Shown here in pieces: positions 1 to 7,513 of a DNA stretch of 19,445 nt (position 1 is the first letter of the stretch; every line of letters begins with the position of its first letter). The notes below the pieces were generated by a model, which was not told the origin of the DNA, ran no database searches, and was given only the letters and a program-made list of their open reading frames with translations. The translations under genes and the position numbers were made by a program. This stretch comes from SIG607 sp045655165 (lineage in GTDB: Bacteria; Bacillota; Clostridia; Oscillospirales; Acutalibacteraceae), in assembly GCA_045655165.1 (NCBI GenBank), contig JAZOOT010000053.1, forward strand, positions 1-19,445. The letters run 5' to 3'.

Positions 1-95
1 AAGACACAAAGTATTACTGCGTTTTCACAACTGCGAAACCGTTACAAATTTATTCTTATAAAACTGCAAAGCACCTTAAAAAGATAAATTTTTAG
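1..95 (+). other. Possible 3' end of an upstream gene (frame undecided)
   Basis: All three forward frames are open from the window edge for 57 or more bases. Frame 1 stops with TAA at 85-87 and frame 3 with TAG at 93-95. A strong terminator follows at 110-147, as expected just after a gene on this strand. The visible tail is too short to recognise a family or to choose between the frames. Confidence 0.3.
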
Positions 96-109
96 TGGTA
101 TAAAAGGCG

Positions 110-147
110 AAAAGCCGCGGTAACGCTGACGCGTACCGCGGCTTTTT
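110..147 (+). terminator. Rho-independent terminator
   Basis: A 13-bp perfect stem pairs 110-122 with 134-146. It has a GC-rich core (GCCGCGG/CCGCGGC), an 11-nt loop and T's at 143-147. The A-run on the 5' side could let it work in both directions. It probably ends the transcript entering from the left edge. The stretch 151-234 after it holds only an imperfect GC-rich hairpin near 200-225 and no gene. Confidence 0.85.
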
Positions 148-234
148 AACACATTAGACCGCAAAAATTTACTTTTTAAGGCATTTCATTCCTAATCGCA
201 ACTCCCGTTTGTTGGGTGGGTTTTTATTATTCTC

Positions 235-263
235 TTGTTTGATTTATGGTTTTGTGGTATAAT
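235..263 (+). promoter_or_regulatory. SigA promoter for the Tim44-like gene
   Basis: TTGTTT at 235-240 is the -35 and TATAAT at 258-263 the -10, with a 17-bp spacer. TG at 255-256 makes an extended -10. The promoter overlaps an in-frame ATG at 246, so that ATG cannot be the start of the downstream gene. Confidence 0.75.
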
Positions 264-284
264 TTAATAAAGGCGGTGATATAT

Positions 285-1061
285 TTGAAAAAAATTATGT
301 CTTTAATAATTGTTTGCTTAATACTCTTTTCTTGCTTGTGTATTAACGCGTTTGCCAAAAATGAGGATACATACCACAACCACTATGCAATCTCGCTACG
401 CGCCGGCGGTGGCGGCGGCGGCGGTGGCGGTGGAGGCGGCGGAGGAGGAAGCAGCGGCGGTTCCCACCATTCCGGTTCGGGCCGTCAGCCCACACTGCTT
501 GAGTCTATTATTGATTTTATAATGTTTCCGTTTATATTCTTTTCTTCTTCTATTTTGTTTTATATTAAACTCACAAAGCGTTCAAGAAAATCTAAACAAT
601 TAATGAAGAAAATTATGCAAAGCGACAGTGCTTGGAAATACAAAGACATTTCTTCTACTGTAAAAGAAAGTTTTATGGCAATTCAAACTGCGTGGTCAAA
701 TATGGATATGTCCCCTGCTTCACAATATATGTCAGACGATTTATATGAAAGTTTTCAAACAAAACTTAATTGGATGTCTTTCAAAAACGAAAAAAATATT
801 TTAGAAAAAATACAATTAGTTCAAGCCCTGCCCGTTGCTGTGTACGACGATTTTGATAATTCCCGTGACTTTATTTGGTTTTACATAAAGGGTAGAATGG
901 TTGACTATACAATTGATACAACCACCCAATTTAAGATTAACGGCAAAACATCGCCAACCTCATTTATAGAATATTGGCAATATACACGAAAAGGTGAAAA
1001 CTGGGTTTTAAACAAAATTTTGCAAAAAAACGAATCCGACCAAATTCCGTTTAGCGAATAA
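285..1061 (+). CDS. Poly-glycine, Tim44-like domain membrane protein
   Basis: This 258-residue protein uses a TTG start at 285, with AGGCGGTGAT at 271-280 as ribosome site. The in-frame ATG at 246 lies inside the promoter. Residues 1-24 look like a signal peptide (MKK, hydrophobic core, AFA). A run of 15 glycines follows at about 41-55, continuing into a Gly/Ser/His stretch to about 66. A membrane segment lies at about 71-94 with a basic KLTKRSRKSK edge, and a C-terminal domain at about 105-255 resembles bacterial Tim44-like domains (the FIEYW...RKG..W pattern near the end). The expected layout is a glycine-rich segment outside and the Tim44-like domain in the cytoplasm. Family members are annotated as predicted lipid-binding or transport proteins, but their role in Clostridia is not established. 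It has its own promoter and appears to be a single gene. Confidence 0.75.
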   Translation: MKKIMSLIIVCLILFSCLCINAFAKNEDTYHNHYAISLRAGGGGGGGGGGGGGGGSSGGSHHSGSGRQPTLLESIIDFIMFPFIFFSSSILFYIKLTKRSRKSKQLMKKIMQSDSAWKYKDISSTVKESFMAIQTAWSNMDMSPASQYMSDDLYESFQTKLNWMSFKNEKNILEKIQLVQALPVAVYDDFDNSRDFIWFYIKGRMVDYTIDTTTQFKINGKTSPTSFIEYWQYTRKGENWVLNKILQKNESDQIPFSE

Positions 1062-1109
1062 TTAAATGCTAAACTAATTTTAATTAGTTAAAAAAGGATG
1101 TTTGTTTGT

Positions 1110-1579
1110 ATGAATGTAAGGTTTAAAAGGTTATTTGCCTTTCTAAAAAACTTAGGGAATATTACAAAGAGCAAAACATTAGTGAAGAAATACTTTTTAA
1201 TTCGCTAAATGACCTTTACTATAAACTTTTGGAGTGCCGTATTCTTTATGGCATTAACGGCACGTACGTTGCAATTTGGTACGCGAAATTTTTTAATATG
1301 ACACGCTTTGCGTTTGGCCGGCTTCAGTTTGAAGTTGTTAAAACCGACACCGAAGTAACGCTTAACGGAACTGTTTTCCCTGGGGCAGTAAAGCAATGAA
1401 TATGCACATTCCGCACACAAAAACAAAACTTTTGCATAATGAAGTTTTAGAATCTTACCTCCTTGCTCCCGCGGGACACAACGCTTAGACGCGCATATGC
1501 CGAAAGTTTTGAAAATGGCGAACAGCTCCACACCGCGCTTGGTTACTTTTTATACCAAAACGGCGAAATTATAAAATAA
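1110..1579 (+). pseudogene. Decayed acyltransferase-like (NAT_N/GNAT_C type) gene
   Basis: Three frames each carry a piece of what looks like one protein. From the ATG at 1110 (AAAGGA at 1093-1098 upstream) the frame reads MNVRFKRLFAFLKN and then runs to a stop. After a shift in the A-run at 1145-1150, another frame reads LREYYKEQNISEEI onward and contains FAFGRLQFE, ending at TGA 1397-1399. An overlapping frame from 1396 reads MNMHIPHTKTKLL and ends at TAG 1486-1488. A last piece (TTLRRAYAESFENG, GYFLYQNGEIIK) ends at TAA 1577-1579. From memory, the GRLQFE, HIP-then-SY..A and C-terminal T-LR-A patterns fit the acyltransferase proteins with NAT_N and GNAT_C domains. Those have about 300 residues, so the N-terminal domain and a central block are missing. 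Decay is clear; the family call is moderate. Confidence 0.6.
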
Positions 1580-1630
1580 ATTTTGCAATAATTTTTGGGT
1601 TTTCAGTTTATTTCTGTTACCAAAAAATTA

Positions 1631-1658
1631 TTGCTTTTTTTATGCATAAGTGTATAAT
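1631..1658 (+). promoter_or_regulatory. Promoter for the aminotransferase operon
   Basis: TTGCTT at 1631-1636 and TATAAT at 1653-1658 are separated by 16 bp. They lie about 70 bases before the aminotransferase start, in the gap after the pseudogene. No terminator is seen between this promoter and the YgjV-family gene, so 1727-6371 could form one transcript. Confidence 0.65.
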
Positions 1659-1726
1659 ATATACTGTAACGGTATGTCGTAGTAAAGAAATTTGCTATTA
1701 TATGTTTCAGAAAGCAGTGACAAATA

Positions 1727-2899
1727 ATGGAAAATAAAAACATTTTAAGTACAGCGGCGCAAAATGCAATGGCTTCAGGCGTTAGAAGAATGTTTGAACT
1801 TGCCAAAAAGTACGATGATTCAATTAACTTAACACTTGGCGAACCGGGTTTTATTACCCCTGACCACATTATTGAAGCAGGTGTTAAATCGCTTAGGGCG
1901 GGTAAAACAAAATACACCCCAAATGCAGGTATTAAAGAACTACGCGACGCTATTGCTTACAAACTTTTAAAGGAAAACGGAATTAAGTGCGACCCCGATA
2001 AAAACCTTATTGTAACTGCAGGCGCAACACAGGCGTTAATGCTTGCAATAGTTACCCTTGTAAACCCCGGTGACGAGGTTATTTTGCAAGGTCCTAACTG
2101 GCCCGATTATATGGGACAGATTGATATGGTAAACGCTAAGGCGGTTTATGCCAAGGTAGACGAAAGCAACGGTTTTAAAATGACCGCCGATATTATTGAA
2201 CCGCTTATTACCGAAAAAACAAAACTTATTATTATAAATTCGCCCTCTAACCCAACCGGCGGTGTGCTTAATTACGAAGATTTAGAAAAGATTGCCGACC
2301 TTGTTAAAAAATACAAGTTATTTGTTATTTCGGACGAGCCGTACGAAAAACTTGTTTACGATGGCTTTGTTCAAAAAAGTCTTGCTTCAATTGACGGTTT
2401 AGAAGACTACGTTTTAACCATAAACAGTTTATCTAAGACCTATGCTATGACGGGATTTAGGGTTGGTTACATTTGCGCAAACGAAAAAATAACCGAAAAC
2501 CTTATTAAACTTCACGAAAATATGGTGGCAAGTGTGCCCGAGCCAATGCAAATGGCAGCAGTTGAAGCCCTTTATAACGGTGAAGAAGACATTAAACGTA
2601 TGGTTGAGTATTATGCAAGAAACCGCGATTTAATTGTAAACGGGTTAAACGAAATTAACGGCTTTAGCTGTATTTGTCCCAAAGGCGCGTTTTATGTTTT
2701 TCCAAACATTACCGGCTTTAATATGAGTTCAACCGAAGCCGCTGAGTATATTTTAGAAAAAACCCATGTTGTAACTGCCCCGGGTAACGCTTTTGGTCCT
2801 TTGGGCGAGGGTTATATTAGAATTTGCTATGCTTCTAAATATGAAGATATTAAGGAAGCACTAAATAGAATGAAATCCGCATTCGGCACAAAAAAATAA
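1727..2899 (+). CDS. PLP-dependent class I/II aminotransferase
   Basis: This 390-residue protein is a fold-type I aminotransferase of the aspartate aminotransferase superfamily. It moves an amino group between an amino acid and a 2-oxo acid using pyridoxal phosphate in the cytosol. The PLP-binding pattern is complete: NPTGG with N175, SDEPY with D203, SLSK with the Schiff-base lysine K237, R245 in TGFRVGY, and the carboxylate-binding arginine R365 in YIRICYA. Length is normal for subgroup I-gamma enzymes (aspartate, alanine, aromatic or methionine transaminases). The ribosome site before ATG 1727 is weak (GAAAGCAGTGA). It is the first gene of a probable operon, with 20 bp to the FAD oxidoreductase. 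Substrate cannot be assigned from sequence alone. Confidence 0.92.
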   Translation: MENKNILSTAAQNAMASGVRRMFELAKKYDDSINLTLGEPGFITPDHIIEAGVKSLRAGKTKYTPNAGIKELRDAIAYKLLKENGIKCDPDKNLIVTAGATQALMLAIVTLVNPGDEVILQGPNWPDYMGQIDMVNAKAVYAKVDESNGFKMTADIIEPLITEKTKLIIINSPSNPTGGVLNYEDLEKIADLVKKYKLFVISDEPYEKLVYDGFVQKSLASIDGLEDYVLTINSLSKTYAMTGFRVGYICANEKITENLIKLHENMVASVPEPMQMAAVEALYNGEEDIKRMVEYYARNRDLIVNGLNEINGFSCICPKGAFYVFPNITGFNMSSTEAAEYILEKTHVVTAPGNAFGPLGEGYIRICYASKYEDIKEALNRMKSAFGTKK

Positions 2900-2919
2900 T
2901 TTTAAGTGAGTGAATTAAA

Positions 2920-4287
2920 ATGAATTACGATGTAATTATTATTGGCGCAGGTCCCGGCGGTATTTTTGCCGCATATGAACTTATGCAACATAATTCCTCT
3001 TTAAAGGTTGCTGTTTACGAAGCAGGACACCAGCTTAACAAACGCCGTTGCCCTATTGACGGCGACAAAATAAAAAGTTGCATTGGTTGTAAAAGTTGCA
3101 GTATTATGAGCGGTTTTGGCGGTGCGGGTGCTTTTTCTGACGGAAAATACAACATAACCAACGATTTTGGCGGTACGCTTTACGAATATATTGGCAAGAA
3201 AAAAGCACTCCAGCTTATGCACTACGTTGATGAAATAAATATGCGCCACGGGGGCGAAGGCACAAAGCTTTACACAACCGCAGGCACACGTTTTAAAACC
3301 ATTTGTATTCAAAACGATTTGCATTTATTAGACGCATCGGTTCGCCATCTTGGCACCGACATAAACTACGTTGTGCTTGAAAATATTTACGCATATTTAA
3401 AAAACAAGGTTGAATTTTTCTTTGATACCCCTGTGGAAACAGTTGAAAAAACTGCCGAGGGTTACAAAGTGGTTAGCAAAAACGGCGAAGCATTTTGCCA
3501 AAAATGTATAATTTCGGTTGGCCGAAGCGGAAGCAAATGGATGGAAAAAGTTTGCAAAGAGCTCGATATTCCAACAAAATCCAACCGTGTTGATATTGGA
3601 GTTAGGGTTGAACTTCCCGCCGCAGTTTTTGCCCACATTACCGATGAACTTTATGAAAGCAAAATTGTTTACCGCACCGAAAAATACGGTGACAAAATCA
3701 GAACATTTTGTATGAATCCAAAAGGCGCGGTGGTTACCGAAAACACAAACGGAATTATTACCGTTAACGGTCACAGTTACGAAGAAAAAAGCAAACAAAC
3801 CGAAAATACAAACTTTGCTTTGCTTGTTGCCAAACATTTTTCTGAGCCATTTAAAGATTCCAACGGCTACGGCGAATCTATTGCGCGTCTTAGCAATATG
3901 CTTGGAGGCGGTGTAATTGTTCAGCGCTTTGGCGACCTTATAAGAGGCCGACGTTCAACCGAAAACCGTATTGAAGAGGCATTTATTACCCCAACTTTAA
4001 GCGCAACGCCGGGCGATTTGAGTCTTGTTTTGCCCAAGCGCATACTTGACGGTATTATTGAAATGATTTATGCGCTTGATAAAGTTGCGCCGGGTACCGC
4101 TAACGATGACACACTTCTTTACGGTGTTGAAGTTAAGTTTTACAATATGGAAGTCCTGGTTGACAGTAAACTTCAGTCGCGCCACAACGGTCTTTACATT
4201 ATTGGCGACGGCAGTGGTATTACCCATTCCCTTTCACACGCTTCGGCAAGCGGTGTTCTTGTTGCAAGAGATATTCTTGGCAAATAG
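2920..4287 (+). CDS. FAD-dependent oxidoreductase (COG2509-like)
   Basis: This 455-residue protein starts with a textbook FAD/NAD Rossmann motif (DVIIIGAGPGGIFAAYE, residues 4-20) and ends with a second FAD-contact segment (GLYIIGDGSGITHSLSHA). Between them, RRCPID and a CxxCxxC cluster (C44, then C54, C57, C60) precede SGFGGAGAFSDGKYN. I associate this arrangement with the uncharacterised FAD-dependent dehydrogenases of COG2509. The cysteines could ligate a metal or Fe-S centre or be redox active; this is inference. The protein is probably cytosolic, as no signal or membrane segment is seen. The ribosome site is poor. It sits 20 bp after the aminotransferase and 29 bp before the phosphoglycerol transferase. 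Substrate and electron partner are unknown. Confidence 0.85.
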   Translation: MNYDVIIIGAGPGGIFAAYELMQHNSSLKVAVYEAGHQLNKRRCPIDGDKIKSCIGCKSCSIMSGFGGAGAFSDGKYNITNDFGGTLYEYIGKKKALQLMHYVDEINMRHGGEGTKLYTTAGTRFKTICIQNDLHLLDASVRHLGTDINYVVLENIYAYLKNKVEFFFDTPVETVEKTAEGYKVVSKNGEAFCQKCIISVGRSGSKWMEKVCKELDIPTKSNRVDIGVRVELPAAVFAHITDELYESKIVYRTEKYGDKIRTFCMNPKGAVVTENTNGIITVNGHSYEEKSKQTENTNFALLVAKHFSEPFKDSNGYGESIARLSNMLGGGVIVQRFGDLIRGRRSTENRIEEAFITPTLSATPGDLSLVLPKRILDGIIEMIYALDKVAPGTANDDTLLYGVEVKFYNMEVLVDSKLQSRHNGLYIIGDGSGITHSLSHASASGVLVARDILGK

Positions 4288-4316
4288 CCCTCTATTAGTT
4301 TTAAAGGAGTAAAAAA

Positions 4317-5819
4317 GTGAAACAAAAAAAGGCATTAAATATTATTCTTTCGGTTTTGGGCTTTATATTTATATTTTTGGGCCTTATTACCTTTTTTTCG
4401 GCTAAATGGTATTTAGACGTTTACGGAGATATTGGTTTTGATTCAGTTTTATATACCCTTTCGGTTTCGTTTGAGGGTGTTGAAAGCGGTCTTTTTGTTA
4501 AATATTTAATTGGCGCTTTTTTACCCGCAATTTTAATTACACTTGTTTTATTTTTTGTTTTATTTGCGCCCTTTGTAAAAAAGCGTTTTAGGTTTTTCCC
4601 AATTAAAAAGTGGATTAGCGTTGTTTTAAGTTTGGCTTTGTGTTTAGCATTAGGATACAATGCCGCCGACAGGGTAAATCTTCTTTCATATATTAAAGCA
4701 ATGGGAGTAGAAAAATCAACCTTTATTAAAGACAACTATGTAAACCCCGAAAATGTACAAATAACCTTCCCCGAAAAAAAGCAAAATCTTATTTACATTT
4801 ATTTAGAATCAATTGAAACCTCTTTCTTTTCGCAAAATGAAGGCGGCGGAAACGACACAAATGTTATTCCAGAACTTTACAGTTTGGCGCAAAATAATTT
4901 AAACTTTTCGCATAATGACGGTATAGGCGGCTTTAGTTCGCTTTCGGGTTCTACCTGGACTATTGGTGCTATGGTTGCAACCACTTCGGGTCTTCCCCTT
5001 AAAACCCCTTTTGGAATTGATGTGAACACCTATAACCAAGGTTCGTTTTTACCGGGTGTTACTTCCCTTTCGGATATTTTGCACCAAAACGGTTATTATC
5101 AAACCTTAATGGTTGGGTCAGACGCTTCTTACGGCGGAAGAAAGCAATATTTTGAGGGACACGGTGTTGATAAGGTTTATGACCTTTACACTGCCCGTAA
5201 TGATGGCATAGTTCCGCCTGATTACCACGTTTGGTGGGGCATGGAAGATAAACATATTTACAATTATGCAAAGCAAGAACTTTTAGAAATTGCAAAACGC
5301 GACCAACCATTTGCCTTTACAATGCTTACGGTTGACAGCCACCATATTGACGGTTACGTTTGTGAATATTGCAAAAATGACCACGAAGAACAATATGAAA
5401 ACGTGCTTTCTTGCGCGAGCAAGCAGGCAATTGAGTTTATTGAATGGATAAAGGCGCAAGATTTTTATAAAGACACCACAATAATTATTACGGGCGACCA
5501 CCCAACAATGGACGGCGGTTATATTTCAAGAAATGTGCCTGAAACTTATGTTAGAAAGGTGTATAACTGCTTTATTAACACACGCGCAAACGCTGTGAAT
5601 ACCAAAGGGCGCGAATTCTGTTCAATGGATATGTTCCCCACCATTTTGGGTGCTATTGGATGTGAAATTCAGGGTGAAAAGTTAGGTCTTGGCACCAATT
5701 TGTTTTCAGCCACCCCTACCCTTTGTGAAACTTTGGGCACAAACATTGTAAACGAAGAAGTTTCTAAAAATTCGGAATATTACAACAAAGAATTTTTACA
5801 GTTGTTTAGAAAGAAGTAA
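4317..5819 (+). CDS. LTA synthase/MdoB-like phosphoglycerol transferase
   Basis: This 500-residue membrane enzyme uses a GTG start, placed by AAAGGAG at 4303-4309. Three hydrophobic segments lie at about residues 8-27, 62-86 and 98-115, so it has fewer membrane spans than the five of classical LtaS. An extracellular alkaline-phosphatase/sulfatase-fold domain follows from about 155. Likely metal and catalytic residues are E164 (YIYLESIETSFF), the T213/T215 region (GSTWTIGAMVATTSGLPL), H342/H343 (DSHH) and D394-H395 (TGDHPTM). The STWT-MVA-SG-PL segment resembles MdoB/OpgB phosphoglycerol transferases more than true LtaS. It probably transfers phosphoglycerol or a similar group to a surface polymer or glycolipid. 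The YgjV-family gene follows after 3 bp, so the two are likely cotranscribed. Confidence 0.85.
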   Translation: MKQKKALNIILSVLGFIFIFLGLITFFSAKWYLDVYGDIGFDSVLYTLSVSFEGVESGLFVKYLIGAFLPAILITLVLFFVLFAPFVKKRFRFFPIKKWISVVLSLALCLALGYNAADRVNLLSYIKAMGVEKSTFIKDNYVNPENVQITFPEKKQNLIYIYLESIETSFFSQNEGGGNDTNVIPELYSLAQNNLNFSHNDGIGGFSSLSGSTWTIGAMVATTSGLPLKTPFGIDVNTYNQGSFLPGVTSLSDILHQNGYYQTLMVGSDASYGGRKQYFEGHGVDKVYDLYTARNDGIVPPDYHVWWGMEDKHIYNYAKQELLEIAKRDQPFAFTMLTVDSHHIDGYVCEYCKNDHEEQYENVLSCASKQAIEFIEWIKAQDFYKDTTIIITGDHPTMDGGYISRNVPETYVRKVYNCFINTRANAVNTKGREFCSMDMFPTILGAIGCEIQGEKLGLGTNLFSATPTLCETLGTNIVNEEVSKNSEYYNKEFLQLFRKK

Positions 5820-5822
5820 ATT

Positions 5823-6371
5823 ATGACCCCTTACCAAATTTTTGTTCAAATTATTGGCATTTTTGCCATGGCTTTTAATATTTTTTCTTTCCAACAAAAA
5901 ACGCCAAAAAAAGTTATGGCGTTTTTGCTTGTGGGAACCACACTTTTTACAATTCACTTTTTTATGTTGGGCGCGGCTATTGGCGGTCTTATGAATATAA
6001 TTGCGGCTTTTCGCTCTATTGTTTATATGAACAAAGAAAAACTTAAAAGCGACAGCATTTATTGGCTTTTGGTTTTTATTGCCCTTTACGTTATTTCTTA
6101 CGTTCTAACATTTACGGTGTTTAAAACTCAATTTACGCTAAAAAATGCAATTCTTGAACTGTTTCCTGTTATTGCACTTACCGTTTCTACCATTAGTTTC
6201 CGTATGCAAAGCGTAAAGGCAATACGATTGTTTGGTTGCATTAGTTCGCCTTCGTGGCTTATTTATAACATAATAAACCATTCCCTTGGCGCAACTATTT
6301 GTGAAACTTTAAGCATTTTTTCTATTATAATAGGTTTTTTCCGATTTGATATTAAAAGAAAAAAAGATTGA
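5823..6371 (+). CDS. YgjV-family inner membrane protein
   Basis: This 182-residue protein is mostly hydrophobic, with about six membrane segments and a basic C-terminus (FRFDIKRKKD). The N-terminal pattern (QIIGIFAMAFNIFSFQ, then LFTIHFFMLGAAIGGLMNI and a following R..VY) matches the YgjV family, whose function is unknown. It begins 3 bp after the phosphoglycerol transferase stop, with a GA-rich ribosome site inside that gene's end (near 5808-5816). Its TGA stop (6369-6371) overlaps the -35 box of the rpsF promoter, and no terminator follows. Confidence 0.8.
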   Translation: MTPYQIFVQIIGIFAMAFNIFSFQQKTPKKVMAFLLVGTTLFTIHFFMLGAAIGGLMNIIAAFRSIVYMNKEKLKSDSIYWLLVFIALYVISYVLTFTVFKTQFTLKNAILELFPVIALTVSTISFRMQSVKAIRLFGCISSPSWLIYNIINHSLGATICETLSIFSIIIGFFRFDIKRKKD

Positions 6372-6396
6372 CAAACACTATACTTATTGGTATAAT
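6368..6396 (+). promoter_or_regulatory. Consensus promoter of the rpsF-ssb-rpsR operon
   Basis: TTGACA at 6368-6373 and TATAAT at 6391-6396 both match consensus. The spacer is 17 bp, and TGG at 6388-6390 gives an extended -10. Transcription should start near 6403, leaving a leader of about 80 nt. It is the best-matching promoter in the window, as expected for ribosomal protein genes. Confidence 0.95.
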
Positions 6397-6423
6397 ACTA
6401 TGGCTAATGAGTATATTAGTTTC

Positions 6424-6465
6424 CTTTCCGGTTTAAAGCAAAAGCATTTAGCCGGACAAAAGTCC
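6424..6465 (+). promoter_or_regulatory. Candidate S6:S18 autoregulatory leader
   Basis: The rpsF leader can form a hairpin pairing TCCGG (6427-6431) with CCGGA (6452-6456). The competing hairpin pairs GGAC (6454-6457) with GTCC (6462-6465) around an AAAA loop. The two cannot coexist because both use 6454-6456. Many bacterial rpsF leaders carry a CCG-containing structure bound by the S6:S18 complex to repress translation. The position, just before the AAGGAGGTG ribosome site at 6468-6476, fits. I have not verified the full consensus. Confidence 0.45.
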
Positions 6466-6484
6466 ATAAGGAGGTGCAACAACG

Positions 6485-6766
6485 ATGACAAGTAAGTACG
6501 AATGTGCTATGGTATTTTCTGTAGCAAACGGCGAAGAAGCAACCAAAGCTTTGGTTGAAAAATTTAACGCCTTAATTTCTGAAAACGCAACCATCGAAAA
6601 CGTTGACGATTGGGGCAAGCGCAAACTTGCATACTTAATTGACGACGAAGCTGAAGGTTACTATGTTTTCACAACATTCACTGCAGAGCCCGAGTTCCCT
6701 GCTGAACTCAACCGTATTGCAGGCATTACCGATGGCGTTTTACGCGCAATGGTTATTAAAAAATAA
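6485..6766 (+). CDS. rpsF: 30S ribosomal protein S6
   Basis: This 93-residue protein has the expected S6 features: MTSKYECAMVFS at the start, a central WGKRKLAY segment, and the ending RIAGITDGVLRAMVIKK. S6 binds 16S rRNA as a heterodimer with S18, which is encoded two genes downstream. Length is normal for S6. The start has a strong AAGGAGGTG site 8 nt upstream. It is the first gene of the conserved rpsF-ssb-rpsR operon. Confidence 0.98.
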   Translation: MTSKYECAMVFSVANGEEATKALVEKFNALISENATIENVDDWGKRKLAYLIDDEAEGYYVFTTFTAEPEFPAELNRIAGITDGVLRAMVIKK

Positions 6767-6783
6767 TAGGAGGATGCGTTTTA

Positions 6784-7206
6784 ATGTTTAACTTAGTAGT
6801 ATTAACAGGCCGCCTTACCGCAGACCCTGAACTTAAAACTACCCAAAATGGCGTATCTGTAACCACTTTTTCAATTGCAGTAAGCCGCCGCTACCGCGCC
6901 GGTGAAGAAACCCAAGCCGATTTTATTAACATTGTTGCTTGGCGTCAAACTGCTGAATTCATTACAAAATACTTTAAAAAAGGCAGTATGATTGGTATCG
7001 AGGGCTCTATTCAAACTCGCCGTTACACCGATAAAGACGGTAAAAACCGCACAGCGTTTGAGGTTATTGCCAACAACGCACAGTTTGTTGAAGCTAAACG
7101 CGATTCTGCTCCTGCCGCTGCAGACGTTCCTGCATCTTTCAGTAACACAGTTGGTACTGAATTTACCGAACTTCCTACTGAAGATGACGACGATTTGCCA
7201 TTCTAA
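6784..7206 (+). CDS. ssb: Single-stranded DNA-binding protein
   Basis: This 140-residue SSB has an N-terminal OB fold at about residues 1-105 (FNLVVLTGRLTADPELKTT, then NIVAWRQTAEF, KGSMIGIEGSIQTRRY). A short flexible linker leads to an acidic tail ending DDDDLPF. The acidic tip is the known docking site for DNA repair and replication partners. The linker is short for an SSB, but OB fold and tip are intact. It lies 17 bp after rpsF with an AGGAGG ribosome site, and its place between the two ribosomal protein genes is conserved in Bacillota. Confidence 0.98.
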   Translation: MFNLVVLTGRLTADPELKTTQNGVSVTTFSIAVSRRYRAGEETQADFINIVAWRQTAEFITKYFKKGSMIGIEGSIQTRRYTDKDGKNRTAFEVIANNAQFVEAKRDSAPAAADVPASFSNTVGTEFTELPTEDDDDLPF

Positions 7207-7231
7207 TATTTAATAAAGGAGGGTCTTACTA

Positions 7232-7471
7232 ATGGAAAGAACTGAAAGACCTGAGCACAGAAAAGCTCGCAGAAAGGTTTGCCATTTTTGCGCAGACCGT
7301 GTTGAAGAAATAGATTACAAAGATATAGCAAAACTTCGCAAGTACGTTTCCGAACGCGCTAAAATTCTTCCCCGCCGTGCTACCGGTACTTGCGCTGCTC
7401 ACCAGCGTAAACTTACCATCGCAATCAAACGCGCACGTCAGGTTGCTATTCTTCCCTATTCTAACGACTAA
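7232..7471 (+). CDS. rpsR: 30S ribosomal protein S18 (cysteine-containing form)
   Basis: This 79-residue S18 partners S6 on the 30S platform. It shows the family core DYKDIAKLRKYVSERAKILPRRATGTC followed by HQR..T.AIKRAR. C17, C20, C54 and H57 form a plausible zinc site (CxxC...CxxH), so this is the C+ form rather than the cysteine-free form. The ribosome site is AAAGGAGGG. It is the last gene of the operon, followed by a strong terminator. Confidence 0.98.
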   Translation: MERTERPEHRKARRKVCHFCADRVEEIDYKDIAKLRKYVSERAKILPRRATGTCAAHQRKLTIAIKRARQVAILPYSND

Positions 7472-7482
7472 TTAAAAATTAA

Positions 7483-7513
7483 AACCCCGCTCGGCTGAGC
7501 GGGGTTATTTTTT
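7483..7513 (+). terminator. Bidirectional terminator between rpsR and the LCP gene
   Basis: A 10-bp perfect stem pairs AACCCCGCTC (7483-7492) with GAGCGGGGTT (7497-7506) around a GGCT loop. A T-rich run follows on the + strand, and an A-rich run precedes it to serve the - strand. It ends both convergent transcripts; the LCP gene's stop lies at its right edge. Confidence 0.95.

Noticed and set aside
200..226. Second terminator (CTCCC...GGGTGGG then T's) before the Tim44-like promoter
   Set aside because: The stem is short and mismatched, and a strong terminator already lies at 110-147.
246..284. ATG at 246 as start of the Tim44-like gene
   Set aside because: It lies between the -35 and -10 boxes of the promoter and has no ribosome site. 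TTG at 285 has AGGCGGTGAT and begins a proper signal peptide.
403..450. GGC/GGT tract as a phase-variable DNA microsatellite
   Set aside because: Codons are mixed with no uniform repeat unit, so slippage is less likely than protein-level constraint.
1072..1089. Hairpin AACTAATT/AATTAGTT after the Tim44-like gene as a terminator
   Set aside because: It is pure AT-weak pairing with no T-run behind it; A's follow instead.
3001..3837. Long reverse-strand open frames across the FAD oxidoreductase, and similar ones elsewhere
   Set aside because: They are low-complexity shadows (rich in F, N, K, V) of the opposite strand, without ribosome sites or family motifs.
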